DNA of 64,000 bases from Methylotenera oryzisoli (GCA_945881735.1 CAMCVF010000002.1:124001-188000), one strand, 5' to 3'; numbered from the stretch's first letter, positions 1-8,963 are shown. A program made the numbers and translations. The notes: generated from the sequence alone by a model not told the origin.

Positions 1-824
1 TTACCATAGGTAAACGTTTGCGCTGCGATCCCTTTTGCAACACAAGCACCAATGGGTACGCCAGAGCCCAAGCCTTTCGCCAAACTCATCACATCTGGCA
101 TGATGCCAGTATGCTGAAACGCAAACCAAGTACCAGTTCGACCAATACCGCTTTGCACTTCGTCCACCATCAGCAACCAGCCATTTTCATCGCATACTTG
201 ACGAAGGCCTTGAAAATACGTCTTCATATCCGCTGGAATATGAATACCACCCTCGCCTTGCACGGGCTCAACTAAAATCGCCACCACGTTATTTTTGCGC
301 GATGCAACTTGCTTAACCGCCACCAAGTCATCATAAGGCACGCGAATAAAACCAGAAACAAGGGGCTCAAAGCCAGCTTGTGCTTTGCGATTTCCTGTTG
401 CAGAAAGCGTTGCCATGGTCCGACCATGAAAAGCGCGTTCCATCACAATTATTTCAGGGTTTTCAATTCCTTTATTGTGCCCATACAAGCGCGCTAGCTT
501 AATGCTAGCCTCATTTGCTTCGCAGCCAGAATTACAGAAAAACACATTATTCATACCAGAAATTTCGACTAGCTTATTTCCTAAGGCTTCTTGCTCGGCA
601 ATTTGATAAATATTAGAAACATGAATCAATTTGGCGGCCTGCTCTGAAATCGCTTTCACTAATTTTGGATGCGCATGTCCTAAGCCATTGACTGCAACGC
701 CAGACAAAGCGTCCAAATACTTCTTACCTTCATCATCCCACAGCCAAACGCCCTCTCCCTTTACAAAAGTAACGGGTTGACGAGTATAAGTATTCATCAA
801 ATGGGTGCTTGTTAAATGTGCCAT
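1..824 (-). CDS. argD: Acetylornithine aminotransferase, N-terminal part (runs off window)
   Basis: A PLP-dependent class III aminotransferase that makes N-acetylornithine from the semialdehyde in arginine synthesis; many homologues also act on succinyldiaminopimelate. Reading the minus strand from the ATG at 824 gives MAHLTSTHLMNTYTRQPV, then the glycine-rich GLGHAHPKL region, the cofactor-binding NSGCEANEAS motif, the FHGRT motif and the VEPVQGEGG and DEVQSGIGRTG motifs of this family. The frame stays open to base 1, so the C-terminal part, including the lysine that binds PLP, lies outside the window. The start agrees with the family N-terminus. Acetylornithine is the most likely substrate, but succinylornithine aminotransferases look very similar. 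Confidence 0.9.
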   Translation of the reverse strand, partial: MAHLTSTHLMNTYTRQPVTFVKGEGVWLWDDEGKKYLDALSGVAVNGLGHAHPKLVKAISEQAAKLIHVSNIYQIAEQEALGNKLVEISGMNNVFFCNSGCEANEASIKLARLYGHNKGIENPEIIVMERAFHGRTMATLSATGNRKAQAGFEPLVSGFIRVPYDDLVAVKQVASRKNNVVAILVEPVQGEGGIHIPADMKTYFQGLRQVCDENGWLLMVDEVQSGIGRTGTWFAFQHTGIMPDVMSLAKGLGSGVPIGACVAKGIAAQTFTYG

Positions 825-871
825 GATTTTATTTCTATAAAAATATATTTCTATTCTAATCTTGTATCAAA

Positions 872-904
872 ACCAAAAAGAAAACGGCGGCTAAGGCCGC
901 CGTT
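872..904 (-). terminator. Intrinsic terminator after the PuuD-domain gene
   Basis: A perfect 9-bp GC-rich stem (AACGGCGGC at 883-891 with GCCGCCGTT at 896-904) has a 4-base loop. On the minus strand it is followed by the T-rich tract TTCTTTTTGG. It lies 16 bases past the stop of the membrane gene at 921 and upstream of argD, so it ends the membrane-protein transcript before argD. Confidence 0.85.
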
Positions 905-920
905 GTTGCCTTAATGCTAA

Positions 921-1412
921 TTACAATCCTAAAACAGCGCGATGGCTAAATCCATTTGCCATGAAAAATAACATGGGAATAGACAGCATCATATTTGACC
1001 GTGATGCTAACATAGCCACCCGTCGCGCCTTTGCTTTTACGGCATCATCGGCTGGCACCATACCAAGAATTTTTTTCTGATTTGGCCAAATTAGTAACCA
1101 TAAGTTAAACAGCATAATTGTGCCTAACCATGCACCAATACCAATACCTTCGTATCCGTTGCGCAGTAAAAATGCATCGGAAAAGCCTGCGCCTAATAAC
1201 CACGACCCAGCAATCCATGTTGCAACGGCAGACCAGCGTAACCATAACAATGCGCGCGGCGCTACGTGTTTGGTAATTCCTGCTGCCGTGCCATCAGCAC
1301 CTGCATCTTTAAGTGCGGCCATTTGTACTAAATTAAAATAGTAAAGCAGACCAATCCAAGTCACACCTGATAACAAATGAATCCAACGAGCGACTCCTGG
1401 CATGATTTCCAT
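921..1412 (-). CDS. PuuD-type (Urate_ox_N) membrane domain protein
   Basis: A 163-residue integral membrane protein with about four hydrophobic spans. The opening, with ARWIHLLSGVTWIGLLYYFN, and the later WLRWSAVATWIAG segment are typical of the membrane domain found at the N-terminus of urate hydroxylase PuuD. Here only the membrane domain is present: there is no C-terminal cytochrome c CxxCH motif. Such short stand-alone versions are common in betaproteobacteria and their function is unknown; urate oxidation is not implied. The ATG at 1412 has no visible Shine-Dalgarno sequence and starts one base after the stop of the small ORF at 1414-1518, which suggests translational coupling. A strong terminator follows. 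Confidence 0.75.
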   Translation of the reverse strand: MEIMPGVARWIHLLSGVTWIGLLYYFNLVQMAALKDAGADGTAAGITKHVAPRALLWLRWSAVATWIAGSWLLGAGFSDAFLLRNGYEGIGIGAWLGTIMLFNLWLLIWPNQKKILGMVPADDAVKAKARRVAMLASRSNMMLSIPMLFFMANGFSHRAVLGL

Positions 1413-1413
1413 T

Positions 1414-1518
1414 TTAAACTGCCGCTACTAAAAAGTTTTTCAGAAAAAATATCAACACTACGGTTAGAACAACACCAGAAACAATAGTGCCAACAACTGA
1501 TTCCAAGGGATTTTTCAT
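1414..1518 (-). CDS. 34-residue single-span membrane peptide
   Basis: Reading the minus strand from 1518 gives a 34-residue peptide: MKNPLESVVGTIVSGVV, then a hydrophobic stretch ending in FFLKNFLVAAV. It has one predicted membrane span and a lysine near each end. A strong Shine-Dalgarno sequence, GGAG, lies eight bases before the ATG. Its TAA stop is one base before the ATG of the PuuD-domain gene, which lacks its own ribosome site, so the two are probably co-translated. I recognise no family. It could be a small subunit or stabilising peptide of the downstream membrane protein, or only a leader ORF. Confidence 0.6.
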   Translation of the reverse strand: MKNPLESVVGTIVSGVVLTVVLIFFLKNFLVAAV

Positions 1519-1879
1519 TTAAATTACTCCAAAATGAATTTGACTGTTTTATAAATTCGATTTATTAAGGTCTGAGAGTAGCGCAAAAGGCGCCTTTTAG
1601 CAAGATTTGCGGGCAAATTGCATGCTAAAACTTCAGGACAATTAACATCTGTATTCAATTCTGCCTGGAATAAAGGTTGTATTCGCTTATGCGTCCTGGA
1701 GATCGAGGCTAACATATTGTTATATTCACTATTTTTCCTGGATTTTGCGGGCTTATTTTATTTCGTTTCTGTTGTCTTTTTAATGCTTTTTCTCAGCGAA
1801 TCTTAGCGTGCTTATTTACTAGGCAAAATCAAGCGCTTAGTGCAAAATCTTATTTGCATTAATTTTCAAATTTATTTTT
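1519..1879. other. Intergenic region between divergent genes
   Basis: About 360 bases between the minus-strand membrane peptide gene and the plus-strand Rieske gene, presumably holding both promoters. The only structure I see is a perfect 14-base palindrome AAAAGGCGCCTTTT at 1585-1598, which has no loop and so is not a terminator. Short open frames on both strands look non-coding. Confidence 0.5.
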
Positions 1880-3019
1880 ATGGCTTTAACTGCAATTTCT
1901 AACTTCCCTCAAGCTGAAAGCGCTCTAAAAAAACCATCTCAATTACCTATTTACTGGTACGCTGATGCAAGCTTTTATCAATTAGAGCAACAATATTTGT
2001 TTGCCAATGCGCCTAAATATGTTGGGCACACTTTAATGGTACCCAATGCTGGCGACTACTACACACTGGTTTGGATGCATAACGCAAAAGCATTAATCAA
2101 CCAAGCAGGTGAAGTGGCATTATTAAGCAATATCTGCCGTCACCGACAAGCGTTGATGCTACAAGGCATAGGCAACACTAGTCACATTGTATGCCCGCTT
2201 CACCGCTGGACTTATGATTTAGACGGGGCATTACTAGGTGCTCCGCATTTTACGCAAAACCCTTGCTTGCATCTTAATAAAACGACTCTTCAAAACTGGC
2301 AAGGTTTGTTATTTGAGGATTCAAACAACTTACCTTCATCGCTTAATTTAATTAAAGAATTGAATCAATTGAGTTGTAAGCAAGACTTTGATTTTACTAA
2401 TTACCATTTAGATTCAGTGAATGTTGAGCACTACAATTTCAATTGGAAAACGTTTATTGAAGCCTATTTAGAAGATTATCACGTTGGCCCTTTTCACCCA
2501 GGTTTAGATGCCTTTGTTGACTGCGAAAACTTAAGCTGGGATTTCGGCGAAAATTTCAGCGCGCAAACCGTTGGCTATAAAACAGCAACGGATAAAAACG
2601 CGTCACCAACTTATCAAGCTTGGCAATCTGCCGTGACCAATTATCATAGCAAATCTATGCCCAAGCATGGCGCCATCTGGTTTGTATATTACCCATTTTT
2701 GATGATTGAATGGTACCCAAATGTATTGATAGTTTCGCACCTTATTCCAACAGGCGTAGACACTTGCAGTAATGTGGTTGAATTTTATTACCCAGAAGAT
2801 ATTGCCTTGTTTGAGCGTGAATATGTGAAGGCGCAACAAGCCGCATATGCTGAAACCGCGATTGAAGATAAAGAAATTTGCCAGCGAATGCACGATGGTC
2901 GCAAAGGCTTATTTGCGCTTGGCTTAAACGAAATAGGACCTTACCAACACCCTCTAGAAACTGGCTTAGAGCATTTCCATCAATGGTATCGTAGGCAAAT
3001 GGAACCGCATTTACCATAA
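1880..3019 (+). CDS. Rieske [2Fe-2S] aromatic ring-hydroxylating oxygenase alpha subunit
   Basis: A 379-residue oxygenase of the Rieske non-heme iron type. The Rieske cluster ligands are Cys86 and His88 (CRH) and Cys105 and His108 (CPLH). The mononuclear iron motif follows, with His201 and His206 in the EAYLEDYHVGPFHPGLD segment, preceded by the conserved NWK and the bridging Glu/Asp pair. The layout resembles the choline monooxygenase / CntA (carnitine oxygenase) group. No ferredoxin, reductase or beta-subunit gene is adjacent, so the electron donor must be encoded elsewhere. The downstream EamA gene is on the same strand. The substrate cannot be told from sequence. The ATG at 1880 has no obvious ribosome site, but the N-terminus length is normal. 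Confidence 0.85.
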   Translation: MALTAISNFPQAESALKKPSQLPIYWYADASFYQLEQQYLFANAPKYVGHTLMVPNAGDYYTLVWMHNAKALINQAGEVALLSNICRHRQALMLQGIGNTSHIVCPLHRWTYDLDGALLGAPHFTQNPCLHLNKTTLQNWQGLLFEDSNNLPSSLNLIKELNQLSCKQDFDFTNYHLDSVNVEHYNFNWKTFIEAYLEDYHVGPFHPGLDAFVDCENLSWDFGENFSAQTVGYKTATDKNASPTYQAWQSAVTNYHSKSMPKHGAIWFVYYPFLMIEWYPNVLIVSHLIPTGVDTCSNVVEFYYPEDIALFEREYVKAQQAAYAETAIEDKEICQRMHDGRKGLFALGLNEIGPYQHPLETGLEHFHQWYRRQMEPHLP

Positions 3020-3055
3020 AATGAATGACTTTAATCTAATGAAAACAAGCGTCTT

Positions 3056-3913
3056 GTGAAGTTACCCCATTTAGGTAGCTTCTGGATGCTGGTTGCAGCG
3101 CTTGGTTTTGCCGTTATGGGCGCACTGGTTAAAGTAGGTTCAGCAAAATTTAGTAGTGCAGAGCTGGTTTTTTATCGCTCTATTTTTGGCTTAATGGCCA
3201 TTTACGTTTACATATTTGCCAAAAAACTGCCGCTAGCCACGCCAGTTATTGGCAAACAAATATCACGCGCTTTAGTTGGCTTTGCATCATTAGTTTTATT
3301 CTTTTATGCAATTGCACATTTGCCCTTGGCAACCGCCGTCACGCTTAATTACACGTCCGCACTATTTTTGGCCTTGCTGATGCCCTTAATGCTGCACGAA
3401 AAACCCAAATCTATTTTGTATGCCATGATTTTATTAGGCTTTGTTGGCGTGGTGCTGTTACTAAAACCCAGCTTTGCCAAACAAGATTTAGCTGCTGGTG
3501 CGGTAGGTTTGCTATCAGGCTTTGGCGCCGCATTTGCCTATGCTCATGTTAAACAATTAGGTAATTTGGGCGAGCCAGACTGGCGCACAGTTTTCTACTT
3601 TACTTTGATTTCCACTTTTGCAAGCGGCTTTTGGATGTTACTACAAACTTATACATCAATGAGCTTGCAAGATATGCCAACTCTGCTGGGCTTAGGAGTC
3701 TCTGCAACTATTGCCCAACTTGCCATGACACGCGCTTATCGCACAGGAATAACATTGACTGTGGCAAGCCTAGCCTATACCACTGTGATATTTGCCAGTT
3801 TGTTTGGGGTACTTTTTTGGCAAGAAAAATTGTCATATTCGGAGTATATGGCGATTGGCATTATTATTTTTAGCGGTATTGTTAGCGCAAACGCCACTAA
3901 TCGCGCGAAATAA
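3056..3913 (+). CDS. EamA/DMT-superfamily transporter
   Basis: A 285-residue inner-membrane protein with about ten hydrophobic segments in two EamA repeats. Family marks include FAVMGALVKVGS in the first helix, the FYRSIFGL segment and the second-repeat run ending in LFWQEKLSYSEYMAIG. DMT proteins export or import metabolites, and the substrate here is unknown. The predicted start is GTG at 3056, the first possible start after an in-frame stop; an ATG 33 bases later is an alternative. It follows the Rieske gene by 36 bases and may be co-transcribed with it. Confidence 0.85.
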   Translation: MKLPHLGSFWMLVAALGFAVMGALVKVGSAKFSSAELVFYRSIFGLMAIYVYIFAKKLPLATPVIGKQISRALVGFASLVLFFYAIAHLPLATAVTLNYTSALFLALLMPLMLHEKPKSILYAMILLGFVGVVLLLKPSFAKQDLAAGAVGLLSGFGAAFAYAHVKQLGNLGEPDWRTVFYFTLISTFASGFWMLLQTYTSMSLQDMPTLLGLGVSATIAQLAMTRAYRTGITLTVASLAYTTVIFASLFGVLFWQEKLSYSEYMAIGIIIFSGIVSANATNRAK

Positions 3914-4032
3914 ATGCGATGCCAAATAAAGTCTTTTAAACATGTGTTAAGTTGCTAGACTTTTGATTTATTTAGCAGTAATCTTAAACGAATATTTTAT
4001 AAAGTATTAGTTTAAATTAAGATATTAAATAA

Positions 4033-4683
4033 TTGATAATATTCAAAAATGTTGTATTATTTTTTGCCGCAAGTGCTTTATTAACGGCTTGTTTAGGCGG
4101 CTCTATTGCCCAACAAATTACACGCTCAATTGCCACCAGTGTTGCGGATAATGCCTTAGCAACGGCAATGGATGTGCAAGAAATCGAAACCGAGAATCAG
4201 TTTGGCCGCAAACCAAAAAGTATCATTTTAAAAGATACCGTACCCGACCCTTACTTAATCGCCTTTGGCAATGCGCGCTTTGAGCAAGTAAAACCGATTG
4301 CCGAACCGCTACCAGAACAAATTGCCGAAATTGAAACGCCAGTTGCGGTGGCCATTAGCAGCCAATTAGTGCGCGTTGAGCTACTTAATTTATTGATTGG
4401 TGAGGAAAAAGACGCGGTTTATGCCAAGGCGCAGTTGATGGGAGCCACATCATTGCCCAAACCGCGCGAGTGGAAATTATGGCGGGTAGCCACAGGTAAA
4501 ATTACCACCGAGCAAACTTCAAAAGACAATTCAGAGCAGAACAAATCCCAAATTGTAAAAAAACATGAATTGATTACTTATTTGATACCGCCAGAATTCG
4601 GCAAATTACCCAGCGGCAGTGTAGTATTGGTGGAACTTGCCACCTTAGGCGAGCCGAACATTGCGCGCCATAGAGCAAATTGA
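4033..4683 (+). CDS. Hypothetical lipoprotein
   Basis: A 216-residue protein with a short hydrophobic leader ending in the lipobox LTAC (Cys20), so probably a lipoprotein anchored in the envelope. The mature part is soluble, with many charged residues, and shows no domain I recognise. The start is probably TTG at 4033; the nearby ATG is out of frame and no better start precedes the leader. It is convergent with the response regulator gene, 35 bases away. The frame has normal codon use for the window, so I consider it a real gene. Confidence 0.65.
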   Translation: MIIFKNVVLFFAASALLTACLGGSIAQQITRSIATSVADNALATAMDVQEIETENQFGRKPKSIILKDTVPDPYLIAFGNARFEQVKPIAEPLPEQIAEIETPVAVAISSQLVRVELLNLLIGEEKDAVYAKAQLMGATSLPKPREWKLWRVATGKITTEQTSKDNSEQNKSQIVKKHELITYLIPPEFGKLPSGSVVLVELATLGEPNIARHRAN

Positions 4684-4718
4684 CCAATAAAGTCAATAAC
4701 TAAGCCTAGCAAATTAAT

Positions 4719-5357
4719 TTAAGGGTCAATTAGTCCACTACGCATCGCAATTAACGCAATTTCGGCTGAATTATTCGCGTTTAATTTTTGCTTAATATTG
4801 TACAAATGCGTGCCAACCGTGCGTGGGCTTAAAAATAGCGTTTCAGCAATCTCGTTGGTGGTTTTGCCTTTGGCCAACGACATAAACACTTCAAATTCAC
4901 GCTCACTCAATACATCTACTGAGTTTTGCTCACCCGATAATTGCTGAATTGCCATTTGTTGGGCAATGCTTGCCTCAATATATTTTTTGCCTCCTGCCAC
5001 GGTGCGAATGGCCTTAATCAGTTCTTCGGCCGCGCTGCGCTTGGTTAAATAGCCCATCGCACCTGCATTCAAAACGCGCTTAGGGTGCACAGAATCTTCA
5101 TGTGCCGAAAGCACCAAAATTTTAGCGTGACTTTCTTTAGCCAAAATGCGCTCTATGGCTTCCATGCCGCCAATTCCTGGCATGGTAATGTCCATTACCA
5201 CCACATCTGGCTTAAATTCCATATAGCTTTTAATCGCTGTTTCGCCGTTTTCTGCCTCGGCAATCACTTTAATTTCGCTGGCTGATTCAAGTAACATTTT
5301 AAAACCCATACGAACTACTGCATGGTCATCGACCAACATTACATTAATTTGATTCAT
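4719..5357 (-). CDS. NarL/FixJ-family response regulator
   Basis: A 212-residue two-component response regulator. The receiver domain (about 1-120) has the acidic pair Asp10/Asp11, the phospho-acceptor Asp56 in VVVMDITMPG, and Lys105 in the LTKRSA segment. The C-terminal LuxR-type helix-turn-helix starts at LSEREFEVF and includes TNEIAETLFLSPRTVGTHL. It lies 14 bases downstream of the histidine kinase gene and is almost certainly its partner. Its target genes are not evident: the neighbouring genes are a lipoprotein and a broken ppk2. It resembles the UhpA/BarA-type regulators of betaproteobacteria, but no specific name can be given. Confidence 0.9.
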   Translation of the reverse strand: MNQINVMLVDDHAVVRMGFKMLLESASEIKVIAEAENGETAIKSYMEFKPDVVVMDITMPGIGGMEAIERILAKESHAKILVLSAHEDSVHPKRVLNAGAMGYLTKRSAAEELIKAIRTVAGGKKYIEASIAQQMAIQQLSGEQNSVDVLSEREFEVFMSLAKGKTTNEIAETLFLSPRTVGTHLYNIKQKLNANNSAEIALIAMRSGLIDP

Positions 5358-5371
5358 GTTTTGCCTTTTAC

Positions 5372-7180
5372 TTAATTGCTCACGTTTAACGCTTGCGGAA
5401 TATTAATATAAATTGTCGTACCCGTAGATTGGATAGCAAGTGATTTGGTGCCCGCTTTTTTTCTTTTTGTTTTGGTTGATATTTGCGTATTTGGTTCAGA
5501 GTCCACATTAAAACTGCCTTTAAATCCTTGTACGCGCTCGCGCATACCCAGCAAACCAAAGTGATTTGTTTGATCTACTGCATTAACATCCATACCTTTT
5601 CCGTCATCTTTAATGGTCAATTGCAAAGCACCTGTTTTAGTTGTGGCTAACTTAACGATTATATTGTTGGCCTCCGCATGTTTAATAGCATTATTAATCG
5701 ATTCTTGCACTATTCGGTAAATACTAATATTTAAACTCTCACCCAAGCCTTCTAAATTGCCAGATACTTCTAAAGTAATATTCAAATTTGGTTGCTGTTT
5801 TTGCACATTATTAATAGCATCTTTAAGGGTTTCCACTAAACCCAAATTATCTAACGAGCCAGGTCGCAATTGCCGAATAATATTGTGCATGCCATCGTAA
5901 ATATGGTTAGCCGCCGCTACAATGGTCTGCGCACTGGCTTCAACTTCTGGCGTTTTTTCTTTGGTTTTATTGGCGATAGCCACCGCAAAGGTTTTAATTG
6001 CCGTCACATACTGCCCAAGCTCATCATGCAATTCACGTGCTAAACTGCGGCGCTCGTCTTCAATGTGCTTTTGAATTAAATGCGTAATTTGACGATTTTC
6101 TTCTAATTTATTTTCGGCCACTTCAGCTTTGCGCTCGGCGATTTCGGCATGTTTACGCTCAGTAATATCGCGCATACTGCAAATATCGCCAATTAGTGCA
6201 TTGGTTAACGGATCAATCAATGGCGCAGCCGAAATCGATATATCAACAATACGCCCATCTCGCGCTTGGCGTTGGGTGTCATGATTCTCTACATTGCGTC
6301 TATCGCTAATGGCGCGCATATTTTGTGCTAAATCGCACTCCTGCCCTTTTGGAATGAGAATGCTTGCCGATTTGCCAATAATATCCTCTGGCGCATAGCC
6401 AAATATTTTTTGCGCGGCTACGTTCCAAAATGAAATATTGCCGTTTAAATCATGAATCATCACAGCGTCAGCGGTTTGTTGCGCAATAAGCGCCAAACGC
6501 TGATTTTCGGCAGTGCTTTTTTGCAGCGATTCGCCCATTAAGTTAAAGTTTTTGGCGATAGAGTCAAATTCGGGCAAGTCAAATGGCGGTAAGCGCGAAC
6601 TTAAATCACCCTGCTCCATTTGATTAATAGCTTTAAGCATCGGCTGTAATGGTCGCAACCAGCGGCCTAACATCCAATACACAATAGCATTTAAAAATAT
6701 AAAAAAACTCAAACCAACCCAAAACAAAAATCGCATTTTGCTCCATGCCTCCCGTATAGCACCTGCGGGGTTGGGCTGAACCACAAGCTTGCCATAACGA
6801 ATCAAGCGCGAAACCGATTTTTCTTTAGGGTCTAAAATGCTAATAAACCATTGCGGCGGGTCGATTTCGGCACGGTATTTTGAAGGTGGCGATTTAAAAA
6901 TAAGCGCTCCATTTAAGTTATACAGCGTTATTTCATTGCCACGCACATGGCCAAGATGTTGCAAAAATCGGCGCATTACATCATGCGTATAACCCCATTC
7001 TGGGTTTTGAATAGAGCTCACGACAACAGTATCTAGCAATTGTACGGTAACGTGAGTGGCGGCTTCCACCCCTTCTTGAATCGACGCTTTTGAGCCTTTT
7101 AAAATCACATATCCCACTGCCAACATAAACAGCAAAAGCAAGACGGTAATCAACAGATTTAGGCGAAAACGCAGGCTCAT
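5372..7180 (-). CDS. Sensor histidine kinase (HAMP, PAS, HisKA_3, HATPase)
   Basis: A 602-residue membrane sensor kinase. In order: a membrane span at about 8-28, a periplasmic sensor region to about 150, a second span, a HAMP linker ending near LPEFDSIAKNFNLMGESL, a PAS domain (from about residue 230, with SMRDITERKHAE at its end), a coiled-coil stretch, the HisKA_3 phospho-acceptor box with ARELHDELGQ, and a C-terminal ATPase domain with GLLGMRERVQG as the G2 region. HisKA_3 kinases pair with NarL-type regulators, as here. The C-terminus has a basic insert (TKTKRKKAGTK) inside the ATPase domain. The signal is unknown. The gene leads an operon with the regulator. Confidence 0.9.
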   Translation of the reverse strand: MSLRFRLNLLITVLLLLFMLAVGYVILKGSKASIQEGVEAATHVTVQLLDTVVVSSIQNPEWGYTHDVMRRFLQHLGHVRGNEITLYNLNGALIFKSPPSKYRAEIDPPQWFISILDPKEKSVSRLIRYGKLVVQPNPAGAIREAWSKMRFLFWVGLSFFIFLNAIVYWMLGRWLRPLQPMLKAINQMEQGDLSSRLPPFDLPEFDSIAKNFNLMGESLQKSTAENQRLALIAQQTADAVMIHDLNGNISFWNVAAQKIFGYAPEDIIGKSASILIPKGQECDLAQNMRAISDRRNVENHDTQRQARDGRIVDISISAAPLIDPLTNALIGDICSMRDITERKHAEIAERKAEVAENKLEENRQITHLIQKHIEDERRSLARELHDELGQYVTAIKTFAVAIANKTKEKTPEVEASAQTIVAAANHIYDGMHNIIRQLRPGSLDNLGLVETLKDAINNVQKQQPNLNITLEVSGNLEGLGESLNISIYRIVQESINNAIKHAEANNIIVKLATTKTGALQLTIKDDGKGMDVNAVDQTNHFGLLGMRERVQGFKGSFNVDSEPNTQISTKTKRKKAGTKSLAIQSTGTTIYINIPQALNVSN

Positions 7181-7188
7181 AAAGTTAT

Positions 7189-7764
7189 CTAATCATTAAT
7201 CATAATAGTTTCAAAGTCAGCAGGCACTGGCGGATATTCTAATTGCAGCTTTTTAAGCATGCTAAATAATAATCTTGAAATCAATAAATTACGGTTAATT
7301 TTGAAATCCGCTGGTACCACATACCAAGGTGCATAGCTTGTACTGGTTGCACTAATCGCGTTTTCGTGTGCCTGAATATAATGCGGCCAAAGCACGCGTT
7401 CTTTTTAAATTTCCACGTTTTAGTTGCATCATTTAGCCTATCTTGCATACGTGCCTTTTGCTCGACATTAGAGATATGCAAATAAATTGGTTAACCGAAT
7501 ACCCAGCGGATCGCACTCACTAAATACGTGGCGCACCTTGCCATCCTTACCACTAGCATCCATGCCCTGCAGAATAAGCAAAATTTTGCGCTTGCCTTGC
7601 GCGTACAAAATATCTTGCAACGCATTGATTTTACCCGCTAGTTTTTCCAGTTCTAAATCATCGGCTTCTTTAGTTGCACCGCGCTCCGATTAGTCATCTG
7701 GCTTAATGCTCTTAAGTGAGAAGGCTGAATTTAGCTTAACGCGATATTGCTGTAGATTCTACAT
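7189..7764 (-). pseudogene. ppk2: Broken polyphosphate kinase 2 (PPK2) gene
   Basis: Conceptual translation on the minus strand follows the PPK2 family but in pieces. An ATG at 7764 is followed at once by TAG, then NLQQYRVKLNSAFSLKSIKP, a TAA at 7690-7692, then a conserved stretch with LQDILYAQGKRK and the Walker A motif GMDASGKDGK. Near 7490 about 75-80 codons are missing, including the FNRSHYEDV region. The sequence resumes with LHISNVEQK and DATKTWKF, shifts frame at about 7398, and ends with the family C-terminus SATSTSYAPWYVVPADFK. Two nonsense codons, a large internal deletion and a frameshift make this a dead gene. PPK2 enzymes transfer phosphate between polyphosphate and nucleotides. 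Confidence 0.9.
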
Positions 7765-8067
7765 GTTAAAACCTTATGAATTAGTAAACTCAATTTAACA
7801 CAGGCGCATCTTTAAAATCCTACAAATTCAACTTACACTATATAAACTATTCGTAGTTTAGCTCATATGGCTTTCTTAAAACAGCCATCTGGAGCTTTAT
7901 TGTAAGGACTTTTTTGCGGGAGTTTTTTCAGCATCTATGGCTTAAACGATTTAGTGTTTATGTTATTTTTTTGCTTGGTGTTTTTATCCAAACACTCCCA
8001 TGGCCATGCACAACATATCAGTCTATACACTTACTATCAAACTTTAATTTTTACATTAAGGAAATAA
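7765..8067. other. Intergenic region before the TauE/SafE gene
   Basis: About 300 bases without a convincing gene. Nested short stems are present: AGCTC at 7860-7864 pairs with GAGCT at 7892-7896, and ATGGCT at 7867-7872 pairs with AGCCAT at 7883-7888. They could form an AT-rich hairpin in the leader of the downstream gene. A TTG-started frame from 7914 overlaps the permease gene in another frame and is probably not translated. AAGGAA at 8056-8061 is the ribosome site for the gene at 8068. Confidence 0.4.
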
Positions 8068-8802
8068 ATGGCTTTAGAAGTTTTATGGCTTTTAGTTATT
8101 GGGGTGTTTGCTATTGCCGTTCTTTACTCGGCAGTTGGCCATGCCGGCGCATCTGGCTACATTGCTGTTATGTCACTTTTATCTATAGCGCCTGATGTCA
8201 TTAAACCGACGGCTTTATCACTTAATATCTTGGTTGCATCTATTGCTACTTGGCAATTTTTTAAGGCTGGTCACTTTTCGTGGGCTTTATTTTGGCCTTT
8301 TGCCTTACTAGCTGTGCCATTTGCGTTTGTTGGTGGACACTTTAATCTTCCCGCTCATCTTTTTAAGGTGATATTAGGTGTTGTATTAATTTACACAGCG
8401 ATACGTTTTGTTTTCCAATCTAAGCAATCGCTGCAAGTTCATGAGCCACCTCGTTCGCTAGCTTTGGCATCTGGAGCTGGCATCGGTTTTTTATCGGGCC
8501 TTACTGGTACAGGTGGCGGCATTTTTTTGACGCCGCTTTTACTTTTCATGGGTTGGGCTGATGCTAAAAAGGCCGCTGCCGTTTCTGCTTTGTTTGTATT
8601 AGTTAATTCTATTTCTGGCTTGGCTGGCAACTTTTCGGCTACAAAGTCATTACCACCATTTATTATTTCCTTACTTATTGCGGCAGCCTTAGGTGGTTGC
8701 ATTGGATCGTACACAGGTAGCCTTCTCATTCAATCGGCTGCTATAAAAAAGCTTTTGGCTATTGTTTTGCTTATTGCTGGCTTTAAATTAATATTTACTT
8801 AA
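8068..8802 (+). CDS. TauE/SafE-family (sulfite exporter-like) permease
   Basis: A 244-residue membrane protein with about eight spans and the two TauE/SafE half-repeats: YSAVGHAGASGYIAVMSLL near the N-terminus and FLSGLTGTGGGIFLTPLLL near residue 150. Family members move sulfite, sulfoacetate or other small anions, and the substrate here is open. The ATG at 8068 has a good ribosome site, AAGGAAATAAATG. It lies between two pseudogenes and is intact. No sulfur-oxidation gene is adjacent. Confidence 0.85.
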   Translation: MALEVLWLLVIGVFAIAVLYSAVGHAGASGYIAVMSLLSIAPDVIKPTALSLNILVASIATWQFFKAGHFSWALFWPFALLAVPFAFVGGHFNLPAHLFKVILGVVLIYTAIRFVFQSKQSLQVHEPPRSLALASGAGIGFLSGLTGTGGGIFLTPLLLFMGWADAKKAAAVSALFVLVNSISGLAGNFSATKSLPPFIISLLIAAALGGCIGSYTGSLLIQSAAIKKLLAIVLLIAGFKLIFT

Positions 8803-8963
8803 TTGCTTCACCACCTATTTAACCAGCACTATTGGCTTAAGATAATTAATTAATTTATAAAATAAGGCAAAAAGGTAAGTGTAGTAAACCCATAAGCATT
8901 TATTGCCCCTTAAATCACAGTTGAAACTAACCTGTCTCAAGTACACTTGTATGCCTAAACATA

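Noticed and set aside
1585-1598. Palindrome AAAAGGCGCCTTTT as an operator or terminator
   Set aside because: No loop, no second copy and no regulator nearby; a 14-base palindrome can occur by chance.
7914-8195. TTG-started 93-codon frame overlapping the permease gene
   Set aside because: It overlaps the well-supported TauE/SafE gene in another frame and shows no family; only its first part is hydrophobic.
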